Program-made: the position numbers and the translations under genes
Source of the DNA: Caproicibacter fermentans
Lineage (GTDB): Bacteria > Bacillota > Clostridia > Oscillospirales > Acutalibacteraceae
DNA length: 64,000 nucleotides
Reading direction: 5' to 3'
Assembly (NCBI RefSeq): GCF_009746625.1
Contig: NZ_VWXL01000019.1
Coordinates: forward strand, 1 to 64,000
Notes under the pieces: model-generated
Database searches by the model: none
The model's input: only the letters and a program-made list of their open reading frames with translations
What the model was told of the DNA's origin: nothing
Part shown: positions 8,199 to 16,016 of the stretch, piece after piece
How positions within the stretch are numbered: position 1 is the stretch's first letter
Layout: each line of letters starts with the position of its first letter

Positions 8199-11100
8199 AT
8201 GTCAGAAGTCATCCGTGTTTTTGTGGAAAAAAAGCCGGGGTTTGACTCGGAGGCGCGGCATCTGCGCGCGGACCTGATGGAAAACCTTGGCCTGACTTCC
8301 GTGGAAGACGTCAAAATCGTCAACCGCTACGATCTTTCCGGAATTTCAGGCAAAGAATATGAGGCGGCAAGGGACACCATCCTTTCGGAACCAAATGTTG
8401 ATCTGGTGTACGAAGAGGAATATCCTTTGCCGGAGGGGTACAGAGCCTTTGCGACGGAGTATCTTCCCGGGCAGTACGATCAGAGAGCGGATTCGGCGGC
8501 CCAGTGTGTCCAGCTGCTGACGCAGGGGGAGCGGCCGCAGGTTGCGACGGCGAAACTCGTCGCGGTCAAGGGTGAATTGAATTCGGAAGCTCTTTTGAAA
8601 ATTGAAAATTATCTGATCAACCCGGTTGAAAGCCGCCTTGCTTCCATGAGCAAGCCGGAAACACTCGATTCCGAGGCAAAGGTGCCTGAGGATGTCGTTC
8701 GTGTGGAAGGATTCACCTCCTGGAACGATGGGCGGCTTTTTGAATATCACCGCTCGATGGGGTTCGCCATGAGCCGCGAAGACCTTTTGTTCTGCCGCGA
8801 CTATTTCCGCGACGCGGAAAAGCGGGACCCGAGTGTCACGGAACTGCGCGTGATCGATACCTACTGGAGCGACCACTGCCGCCATACGACGTTCCTGACC
8901 CGCCTGAACCGCATCACGGTGGAACGCTCCGCGCTGAGCGCGGCGATAGAGGACGCGCTCGCGGCGTACTATCACGCCCGCGACGAGGTTTACGGAAGAA
9001 CCGACCGGCCGGTATCCCTGATGGACATGGCGGTCATCGGGATGAAGCTGCTGAGAAAGCGCGGCCTGATCCCCGACCTTGACGTAAGCGAAGAGATCAA
9101 CGCCTGTTCGATTGAAGTGCCGGTTACGGTGGACGGGAAGGTCCAGACATGGCTGGTGCAGTTTAAAAACGAAACCCACAACCATCCGACGGAGATCGAA
9201 CCGTTCGGCGGCGCGGCGACCTGCCTGGGCGGCGCGATCCGCGACCCGCTCTCCGGCAGGGCGTACGTCTATCAGGCGATGCGCGTCACCGGCTCCGGCG
9301 ATCCGCGCGTGCCGTTTGAAAAGACCAGGAAGGGCAAGCTGCCGACGCGCAAGATCACGACCGGCGCGGCGCAGGGGTACAGCTCTTACGGGAATCAGAT
9401 CGGCCTTGCCACGGGGCAGGTCACGGAGCTTTACGACCCCGGCTATGTTGCGAAACGCATGGAAATCGGCGCGGTGATCGGCGCGTCCCCCAAAGAAAAC
9501 GTTATGCGCGGCGTTCCGGCGCCCGGTGACGTGATCGTTCTGCTGGGCGGGGCGACCGGACGCGACGGCTGCGGCGGGGCGACCGGCTCCTCCAAGGCGC
9601 ACACGCAGCAGTCCATCGAGGTGTGCGGCGCGGAGGTTCAGAAGGGCAACCCGCCCACGGAGCGTAAGATCCAGCGCCTGTTCCGCGACCCGAAGGTCGC
9701 TCAAATGATCAAGCGCTGCAACGATTTCGGCGCGGGCGGCGTCAGCGTCGCGATCGGCGAGCTGGCGGACGGCCTGAGCATCGACCTTGACAAGGTCCCG
9801 AAAAAGTACGAGGGACTCGACGGAACGGAGCTTGCCATTTCGGAATCGCAGGAGCGCATGGCGGTGGTGCTGGCCCCCGGAGACACGGAAGCCTTTGTCT
9901 CCGCCGCGGCGCGGGAAAACCTCGTCGCGACCGTTGTGGCCGTCGTGAAAGAAGAGCCGAGGCTTCGCATGACATGGCGCGGAGACAAAATTGTCGATAT
10001 TGCCCGATCTTTCCTGAACACGAACGGCGTTACCCAGAACGCCGACGCCCTGATTTCGGCCGTCGACCCAAAGCAGAACTACCGCGAAAGGGTTCCGGCG
10101 TGCCTTGCGGGGCTTTCGCTGGAGCAGGCGTTTGAAACGAACCTTTCCCGTTTGGAAGTTTGCGGGCAAAAGGGACTTTCCGAGCGCTTCGACGCGAGCA
10201 TCGGCGCCCAGACGGTCCTGATGCCGTTCGCGGGCACCTACCAGCTGACGCCGGAAGAGGGCATGGTCGCGGGTCTGCCGGTCGCCGGTGCCAGCGACGA
10301 CGCGACCGCGATGAGCTACGGCTTTATCCCGGGAATTTCCCGTTTCTCGCCGTTTCACGGCGCGGCCTACGCGGTGGTCGAGAGTCTTTCGAAGCTCGCG
10401 GCGCTCGGCGCGGACCCGCTTTCGGCGCGGCTGACCTTTCAGGAATATTTCGAACGGATGACGGACGACCCGAAAAGCTGGGGCAAACCCACCGCCGCGC
10501 TGCTCGGCGCGCTTTCCGCGCAGATCGGGCTCGGCGTTCCGTCCATCGGCGGCAAGGACAGCATGAGCGGTACGTTTGAATCCATCAGCGTTCCGCCGAC
10601 TTTGGTCAGCTTCGCGGTGGCGATGACGAAAAAGAGCAAGACCGTTTCCGCGGCTTTCCAAAGGGCCGGTTCCAAGGTCTTGCTGCTTCCGCTTCCGGAG
10701 GACCCGGAGACGCTTCTGCCGAACTGGCAGAAGCTGAAGGCTTATTATGCCGCGGTGGTTCACCTTGTTCGGGGGGGCGGAGTCAGGTCCGCCTCCGTCG
10801 TAAAAGAGGGCGGCGCGGCCGCCGCCGTGGCGCGCATGTGCTTCGGCAACAAAATCGGTTTCCGCTTCAATCCGCCGGTCCTGAGCCCGCAGTGCCTGTT
10901 TGCCCCGGCTTCCGGCGCGATTCTTGTGGAACTGGACGAGGAAACGCCGGTTCGGAATCTGGCGTTTCTCACGATGGGGCATACGATAGAGCGGCCTCGG
11001 GTGGAGCTGGGAGACACGGCGCTTGACCTTGACCGGCTGATCTCCGCGTGGAGCGGTACGCTGGATAAAATATTCCCTTCAGCGGCGCCGGGTACCCCGA

Positions 11101-11957
11101 TCCGTGATGTTCCGCTCTGCACGGAACGCGGCGCGGCGGCGCCTTCGATCAAAACGGCGAAGCCCCGCGTATTCATTCCGGTGTTCCCGGGCACGAACTG
11201 CGAATACGACAGCGCCCGCGCGTTTGAAAAGGCCGGGGCCGTACCGGAGGTTCTGGTCGTGAGGAATCTGACGCCGAATGATATTGAAGAAACCATCGAA
11301 CGGATGGCGGAGGCGATTTCCCGTTCACAGATCATTATGATTCCGGGTGGCTTCTCGGGCGGCGACGAGCCGGACGGTTCGGGTAAATTCATTGCGACGA
11401 CGTTCCGGAATCCGCGAATCGCGGAAGCGGTTGAGCAGATGCTTACCAAAAGAGACGGTCTGATGCTGGGAATCTGCAACGGGTTCCAGGCGCTGATTAA
11501 GCTGGGTCTTGTTCCCTACGGCAGAATTACGGCGCCGTCGGAACATGCGCCGACCCTGACCTTTAACAGCATCGGAAGGCATATCTCCCGCATGGTGTAC
11601 ACGCGTGTGACTTCGGTAAAATCCCCATGGTTCGCGGGGGTGAACGCGGGCGACGTGTTCGCCGTTCCGATTTCCCATGGGGAAGGCCGCTTTGTCGCGG
11701 ATGAGGATGTGATGAGCGGCCTGATCGCAAACGGACAGGTCGCGACGCAGTACTGCACGCCGGACGGCGTACCGAGCGGAGCTTCCGAATGGAGTCCGAA
11801 CGGCTCCGTCTGCGCGGTGGAGGGAATCACCAGCCCCGACGGGCGAATCCTTGGGAAAATGAGCCATTCGGAGCGGATGGGTGAAAATCTGTACCAAAAC
11901 GTTCCGGGAAAGAAAGACCAGAAGCTGTTTGAATCCGGCGTGAACTATTTTAAATAA
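8199..11957 (+). CDS. purL: Phosphoribosylformylglycinamidine synthase, single-chain PurL
   Basis: This enzyme of 1252 aa makes FGAM from FGAR, glutamine and ATP in purine synthesis. It contains two AIRS-like halves (KNETHNHPTEIEPFGGAAT; GGKDSMSGTF) and a C-terminal class I glutaminase (residues about 990-1252) with nucleophile Cys in LGICNGFQAL and His in SHGEGR. It is the long fused form, so separate PurS and PurQ are not expected. ATG 8199 is preferred over 8187 because the G-rich SD (GGGGGA) lies between them. It stands alone, with no other pur genes adjacent. Confidence 0.93.
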   Translation: MSEVIRVFVEKKPGFDSEARHLRADLMENLGLTSVEDVKIVNRYDLSGISGKEYEAARDTILSEPNVDLVYEEEYPLPEGYRAFATEYLPGQYDQRADSAAQCVQLLTQGERPQVATAKLVAVKGELNSEALLKIENYLINPVESRLASMSKPETLDSEAKVPEDVVRVEGFTSWNDGRLFEYHRSMGFAMSREDLLFCRDYFRDAEKRDPSVTELRVIDTYWSDHCRHTTFLTRLNRITVERSALSAAIEDALAAYYHARDEVYGRTDRPVSLMDMAVIGMKLLRKRGLIPDLDVSEEINACSIEVPVTVDGKVQTWLVQFKNETHNHPTEIEPFGGAATCLGGAIRDPLSGRAYVYQAMRVTGSGDPRVPFEKTRKGKLPTRKITTGAAQGYSSYGNQIGLATGQVTELYDPGYVAKRMEIGAVIGASPKENVMRGVPAPGDVIVLLGGATGRDGCGGATGSSKAHTQQSIEVCGAEVQKGNPPTERKIQRLFRDPKVAQMIKRCNDFGAGGVSVAIGELADGLSIDLDKVPKKYEGLDGTELAISESQERMAVVLAPGDTEAFVSAAARENLVATVVAVVKEEPRLRMTWRGDKIVDIARSFLNTNGVTQNADALISAVDPKQNYRERVPACLAGLSLEQAFETNLSRLEVCGQKGLSERFDASIGAQTVLMPFAGTYQLTPEEGMVAGLPVAGASDDATAMSYGFIPGISRFSPFHGAAYAVVESLSKLAALGADPLSARLTFQEYFERMTDDPKSWGKPTAALLGALSAQIGLGVPSIGGKDSMSGTFESISVPPTLVSFAVAMTKKSKTVSAAFQRAGSKVLLLPLPEDPETLLPNWQKLKAYYAAVVHLVRGGGVRSASVVKEGGAAAAVARMCFGNKIGFRFNPPVLSPQCLFAPASGAILVELDEETPVRNLAFLTMGHTIERPRVELGDTALDLDRLISAWSGTLDKIFPSAAPGTPIRDVPLCTERGAAAPSIKTAKPRVFIPVFPGTNCEYDSARAFEKAGAVPEVLVVRNLTPNDIEETIERMAEAISRSQIIMIPGGFSGGDEPDGSGKFIATTFRNPRIAEAVEQMLTKRDGLMLGICNGFQALIKLGLVPYGRITAPSEHAPTLTFNSIGRHISRMVYTRVTSVKSPWFAGVNAGDVFAVPISHGEGRFVADEDVMSGLIANGQVATQYCTPDGVPSGASEWSPNGSVCAVEGITSPDGRILGKMSHSERMGENLYQNVPGKKDQKLFESGVNYFK

Positions 11958-11991
11958 ACAAGTATGAGAAGTCTGAAAGCTGGCGGTCGGT

Positions 11992-13182
11992 GTGACGGAA
12001 AATATTTTGAAGCGGACGTGGGCTGAAATCAGCCTGGACGCCGTGGAACACAATTACCGGGAGATCAAAAAGAGGCTGCGCGCTGAAACAAAGGTTTGCT
12101 GTGTGGTTAAGGCGGACGCCTACGGCCACGGCGCTGAGCGTCTTGCGGCGGAATATGAAAAGCTGGGCGCGGACTGGTTCGCGGTTTCCAATTTTGAAGA
12201 GGCGCGGCAGCTGCGCAGGGCGGGCATCAAACTGCCGATTCTGATTCTGGGTTACACGCCGCCCGAAATGGCGGAGGAGCTAGCCCGGCTGAATATTTCG
12301 CAGGCGATGGTCGGCGGCGAATACGCGGCTGCGCTGAGCGAGCGGGCCGTGAAGGCCGGGGCTTCCGTAAAGGTACATATTTCGCTGGACACCGGCATGA
12401 GCCGGGTCGGATTTTTGTATCAGCATCCGGAGCGTGACGGCGGTTCGCTGGACGAAATCGAACGCGCCTGCGCGCTGCCCGGAATCGACCCTGAGGGAGT
12501 TTTCACGCATTTCGCGGTGGCGGACGAGGGTGAAAACGGGCGTGACTATACCCGGATGCAGGCTCACAATTTCCGCGATGCAATCGAAAAGCTGAATCGG
12601 CGCGGCATATCATTCCGGATTCGTCACTGCGCCAATTCCGCGGCGATCTTCGATTATCCGGAGATGCAGATGGACATGGCGCGCCCCGGCATAATCCTCT
12701 ACGGCCTGATGCCGTCCGGCTGCATCCGAAATCCCGCGCCGCTGATTCCCGTCATGCAGCTGAAAAGTGTTGTGGCGCTTGTCAAGACGGTCCCCGCCCG
12801 GACCTCGGTGAGCTACGGACGCAAATTTACCTCTCAGGAAGAGATGAAGGTGGCCACGGTGCCGGTTGGTTACGCGGACGGTTACCCGAGAAGCTTGTTT
12901 CAGTCCGCGGAGCTGCTGGTGCGCGGGCAGAGGGCAAAGATCATCGGCAGGGTCTGCATGGATCAGCTGATGCTGGACGTAACCAGAATCCCGGACGTGA
13001 AGGCGGGGGACACGGTTACGGTAATCGGCACGGACGGCGCCGCCGCCCTTCCGGTGGACGAGCTGGCTTCTCAGGCTGGAACGATCAACTATGAACTGGT
13101 TTGCGGCGTGTCCAAGCGGGTCCCGCGTGTTTTCCTGCGAAACGGTAAGACGATTGGCAGCCTTGATTATCTCAGGCGCTAA
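11992..13182 (+). CDS. alr: Alanine racemase
   Basis: A PLP enzyme of 396 aa that makes D-alanine for peptidoglycan. It has the fold-type III barrel motif VVKADAYGHG with the PLP-binding Lys, HISLDTGMSRVGF, and the second catalytic site around SYGRKFT and the VCMDQLMLDV region. The GTG at 11992, with GGCGG five bases upstream, gives the normal N-terminus (KRTWAEISLDAVEHNY). It follows purL by 34 bases without a terminator and may be cotranscribed. Confidence 0.92.
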   Translation: MTENILKRTWAEISLDAVEHNYREIKKRLRAETKVCCVVKADAYGHGAERLAAEYEKLGADWFAVSNFEEARQLRRAGIKLPILILGYTPPEMAEELARLNISQAMVGGEYAAALSERAVKAGASVKVHISLDTGMSRVGFLYQHPERDGGSLDEIERACALPGIDPEGVFTHFAVADEGENGRDYTRMQAHNFRDAIEKLNRRGISFRIRHCANSAAIFDYPEMQMDMARPGIILYGLMPSGCIRNPAPLIPVMQLKSVVALVKTVPARTSVSYGRKFTSQEEMKVATVPVGYADGYPRSLFQSAELLVRGQRAKIIGRVCMDQLMLDVTRIPDVKAGDTVTVIGTDGAAALPVDELASQAGTINYELVCGVSKRVPRVFLRNGKTIGSLDYLRR

Positions 13183-13216
13183 AGCACGGTCTTAAACGGG
13201 GAGAGGGGGAACGGGA

Positions 13217-13393
13217 ATGCAAAGAAATAGAGCCGTTATGATTCTTGCATGGGCTTTTTCGGCTGCCGCGGTCGCGGCAGCGATTCACAACGCGGTTACG
13301 GGAACGGGGTCAATGGAATGCGCCGTTCTGATCACGGCTTCCCTGATTCTTCAGTTTTTATATGCGAAAAGCCTGAAACAAAACAAACCATAA
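13217..13393 (+). CDS. Small two-helix membrane protein
   Basis: A 58-aa protein beginning MQRNRAVMILAW. It has two hydrophobic segments (about residues 6-24 and 33-50) and a basic tail KSLKQNKP. GAGAGGGGGAACGGG precedes the ATG at 13217, and it lies 34 bases after alr, so it is likely the last gene of that transcript. No family recognised. Confidence 0.6.
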   Translation: MQRNRAVMILAWAFSAAAVAAAIHNAVTGTGSMECAVLITASLILQFLYAKSLKQNKP

Positions 13394-13398
13394 AGGGC

Positions 13399-13537
13399 TG
13401 TTGCAAAATGAATTAGTGAGAGCGATTTCACAAAGAAACAGCCTTAAAAACAAGAGAATGCGTCTTGAAACGGCTTTTACAGGCCGGATCAAGACGCATT
13501 TTTTTACATAATTCCTGAATAGGGCTATTTTGCAACA
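13399..13537. mobile_element. MITE-like element with 11-bp terminal inverted repeats
   Basis: TGTTGCAAAAT (13399-13409) is repeated inverted as ATTTTGCAACA (13527-13537), enclosing 139 bp with no gene. Inside are a second inverted pair (GGCTGTT/AACAGCC) and a strong terminator hairpin. The sequence resembles the ends of IS1182-type elements as remembered, and an IS1182-type transposase relic lies at 24040; the link is inferred. It sits between convergent genes and probably supplies their terminator. Confidence 0.5.
13457..13505 (+). terminator. Intrinsic terminator inside the MITE-like element
   Basis: A 12-bp stem pairs AATGCGTCTTGA with TCAAGACGCATT and runs into a T tract. It ends the alr transcript and, because the left flank is purine-rich, may also act on trpS from the other strand. 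Confidence 0.8.
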
Positions 13538-13565
13538 ATCTCTGTTCCACCCAAATCAGAGCGTT

Positions 13566-14576
13566 CTACTGCAGAAAACCAACCTTTTTCATGACCTTGC
13601 GCAGCGTTTTGCGGGCGATAACCTCCGCCTTTCGCGCGCCTTCGGCGTAACATTGTTCCAGATAGTCTTTATTCTTCATATAGTCGTCGAATTTCTCGCG
13701 GATGGGGCGAAGATGCTCCGCGACCGCCTCGCCGACCGTCGTCTTAAAGTCGCCGTAACCCTTTCCGGCAAACTCCGCCTCGATTTCCTCGTCTGTGCGT
13801 CCCGTCACGCAGGAATAGATGCCCATCAGATTGTTGACCCCGTCTTTGCCCGGGGCGCGGCGCACGCAGGCTTCGCTGTCCGTCACGGCGCGCTTGAATT
13901 TGCGCATGATATCTTCCGGGCGGTCCAGAACCGCGATGGAGGAGTTCACGTTCTCATCGGATTTACTCATCTTACGGGCGGGGTCCTGCAAAGACATGAT
14001 TTTTGCGCCCGTTTCCGGAATATACCCCTCCGGCAGCTTGAACGTCTGGCCGTACAGACCGTTGAAGCGGTCGGCAATGTTGCGGGTCAGCTCGATGTGC
14101 TGCTTCTGGTCCACGCCGACCGGGACAAGGTCGGCCTGATAAAGCAGAATGTCTGCCGCCATCAGGCTTGGGTAGGTGAACAGACCGGCGTTGATGTTGT
14201 CGGGATGCTTCTGGGATTTATCCTTAAACTGCGTCATGCGCTGCAGCTCGCCGAACTGCGTGTAGCAGTTCAGAACCCACGCGAGCTGGGCGTGCTCCGG
14301 TACCTGGCTCTGAATGAAAAACGGGCTTTCCTGCGGGTCGATGCCGCAGGCGAGCAGCAGTGCGTACGCCTCAAGCGTATTGCGGCGGAATTTTGCGGGC
14401 TCCTGCCGCACCGTAATGGTGTGCAGATCCGCGAGCGCATAGATGCATTCGTATTCGTCCTGCAGCTCAATCCAGTTTTTCAGCGCGCCGAGATAATTGC
14501 CGAGTGTGATGGTGCCGCTCGGCTGAATCGCGCTGAAGATGACCTTTCTGGTGTTTTCGTTTTTTTCCGGTTCCAT
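13566..14576 (-). CDS. trpS: Tryptophanyl-tRNA synthetase
   Basis: A class I synthetase of 336 aa. It has the signature PSGTITLGNYLGA (HIGH equivalent), the tryptophan-pocket region YPSLMAADILLY, and KMSKS. The ATG at 14576 (MEPEKNEN) is preferred because GGAGG is 11 bases upstream; an ATG at 14594 directly abuts that GGAGG. It lies 28 bases after the aminotransferase gene on the same strand, so the two may be cotranscribed. Confidence 0.93.
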   Translation of the reverse strand: MEPEKNENTRKVIFSAIQPSGTITLGNYLGALKNWIELQDEYECIYALADLHTITVRQEPAKFRRNTLEAYALLLACGIDPQESPFFIQSQVPEHAQLAWVLNCYTQFGELQRMTQFKDKSQKHPDNINAGLFTYPSLMAADILLYQADLVPVGVDQKQHIELTRNIADRFNGLYGQTFKLPEGYIPETGAKIMSLQDPARKMSKSDENVNSSIAVLDRPEDIMRKFKRAVTDSEACVRRAPGKDGVNNLMGIYSCVTGRTDEEIEAEFAGKGYGDFKTTVGEAVAEHLRPIREKFDDYMKNKDYLEQCYAEGARKAEVIARKTLRKVMKKVGFLQ

Positions 14577-14604
14577 TAAAACTGATGCCTCCATATTGAC
14601 GCTT

Positions 14605-15795
14605 TTACGGGATCATGTCGCTTGCGACTTCCCCTAAAAGCTGAATGCCGCGCACGAGGTTTTCGTCGGTCGGCGTGGTGTAATTGATGCGGAACGACTG
14701 GCAGGGCTTTGATTCGTCGGTCAGAAAGGCGTTGCCGGGCACGACGCAGACCTTGTGGTCAATCGCGCGTTTGACAAATTCGAGCATATCGATTCCGTTC
14801 GGCAGGGTGCACCAGAAAAACAGGCCGCCCTCGATCGGCAGATAGGTGATTTTCGGCAGAAGCCATCGATTCATCGCATCGACGGCGACCTTCGATTTTT
14901 TGCGGTATACCTCGCGCAGGCGGGCAAGATGCGCGCCAAAATCGTATTTTGTCATCAGCTCGTCGCAGAGCATTTGGCCCCAAATGTTGGTATGCACGTC
15001 CTCGCCTTGTTTGCATACGATCATTTTCTGAAGAATCGGCTTCGGTCCGACCGCGTACCCAACGCGGATGCCGGGCGCAACGACCTTGGAAAAAGTGCCG
15101 GAGTAGAGGACGATGCCCTCCGTGTCGAAGGACTTGATGGCCGGAAGGTCCTCCCCCTGAAAACGCAGGTCGCCGTAAGGGTTATCCTCCAGGATCATCA
15201 CGCCGTATTTCTTTGCGAGCTCATACATTCCGTGCCGCTTTGCAAGGCTCATGGTCGCGCCGGTCGGATTCTGGAAGTTCGGGATGGTGTAGATGAATTT
15301 TACCCGCTTTTCCTCCTTTAATGCCTGTTCCAGGCCTTCCAGGCTGATTCCATCCGATTCCATCGGAACGCCGCGCAGTTTCGCCCGGTAGGAACGGTAG
15401 GTGTTCAGCGCGCCGAGAAAGCTCGGGGCTTCGCACACAATGGTGTCCTCTTCGTCGACGACGGATTTTGTAAACAGGTCCATGATCTGCTGCGCGCCGC
15501 TTGTAATGATCAGGTCGTCGCCGTCCGAACCGATTCCGGACGTTTCTTTCAAATAGGCGGCAAGATGTCCGCGCAGGGGCGTGTAACCCTCCGTCGTGCC
15601 GTACTGAAGAGCGTCGATCGGGCGCTGAGCCAGAATTCCCGCTGAAATTTCCGCGATTTCACGAACCGGAAACGCCTCCGGAGCGGGATTTCCGGCGGAG
15701 AGTGAAATAACCTGCGGATCGGCGGCATATTTGAAGATTTCCCGGATTGCAGAAGGCTTGAGTTCCAACACGCGCCTGGAAAATTGGTATTCCAT
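14605..15795 (-). CDS. PLP-dependent aminotransferase class I/II (2-aminoadipate/MocR-domain type)
   Basis: A fold-type I aminotransferase of 396 aa. Features are LSAGNPAPEAFPV, the PLP-stacking and binding loop ITSGAQQIMD, NFQNPTGAT, and the Schiff-base Lys in YSGTFSKVVAPGIRVGY. The sequence resembles LysN-like 2-aminoadipate and aromatic/branched aminotransferases, but the substrate cannot be decided. The start at 15795 follows AAAGGTCGATCATT. Confidence 0.82.
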   Translation of the reverse strand: MEYQFSRRVLELKPSAIREIFKYAADPQVISLSAGNPAPEAFPVREIAEISAGILAQRPIDALQYGTTEGYTPLRGHLAAYLKETSGIGSDGDDLIITSGAQQIMDLFTKSVVDEEDTIVCEAPSFLGALNTYRSYRAKLRGVPMESDGISLEGLEQALKEEKRVKFIYTIPNFQNPTGATMSLAKRHGMYELAKKYGVMILEDNPYGDLRFQGEDLPAIKSFDTEGIVLYSGTFSKVVAPGIRVGYAVGPKPILQKMIVCKQGEDVHTNIWGQMLCDELMTKYDFGAHLARLREVYRKKSKVAVDAMNRWLLPKITYLPIEGGLFFWCTLPNGIDMLEFVKRAIDHKVCVVPGNAFLTDESKPCQSFRINYTTPTDENLVRGIQLLGEVASDMIP

Positions 15796-15902
15796 AATGA
15801 TCGACCTTTCTTACTGAATATTTTATTCCCTATTTTAACACAGTTTCCCTCCGGTTGCCAGATAAATCCTAATAAATGATAATATGGTTTTATCCGATTC
15901 TT

Positions 15903-15959
15903 TTCGCCATTATTTTACGCCATGTTATGACAATATGGTCTAAATACAAATCGTATAAT
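15903..15959 (+). promoter_or_regulatory. spoIIE promoter with Spo0A boxes
   Basis: A -10 TATAAT (15954-15959) is separated by 21 nt from a -35-like ATGACA (15927-15932). Upstream are TTCGCCA (15903-15909), which fits the Spo0A box TTCGNCA, and a one-mismatch copy TACGCCA (15916-15922). Long-spaced sigmaA promoters with tandem 0A boxes are the known arrangement at spoIIE and spoIIG of Bacillus. Confidence 0.6.
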
Positions 15960-16016
15960 AGACTTAGGTCAATTTGGGGACAAGTTGTTCCAATAAACAA
16001 TGGCGGTGATAGATCC

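Noticed and set aside
8346-10982. An 878-codon open frame antisense to purL
   Set aside because: It results from GC-rich codon bias in purL; no RBS, no family pattern, and low-complexity Arg/Ala/Gly composition.
15876-16016. Upstream start for SpoIIE
   Set aside because: The predicted promoter lies at 15927-15959, downstream of that start.
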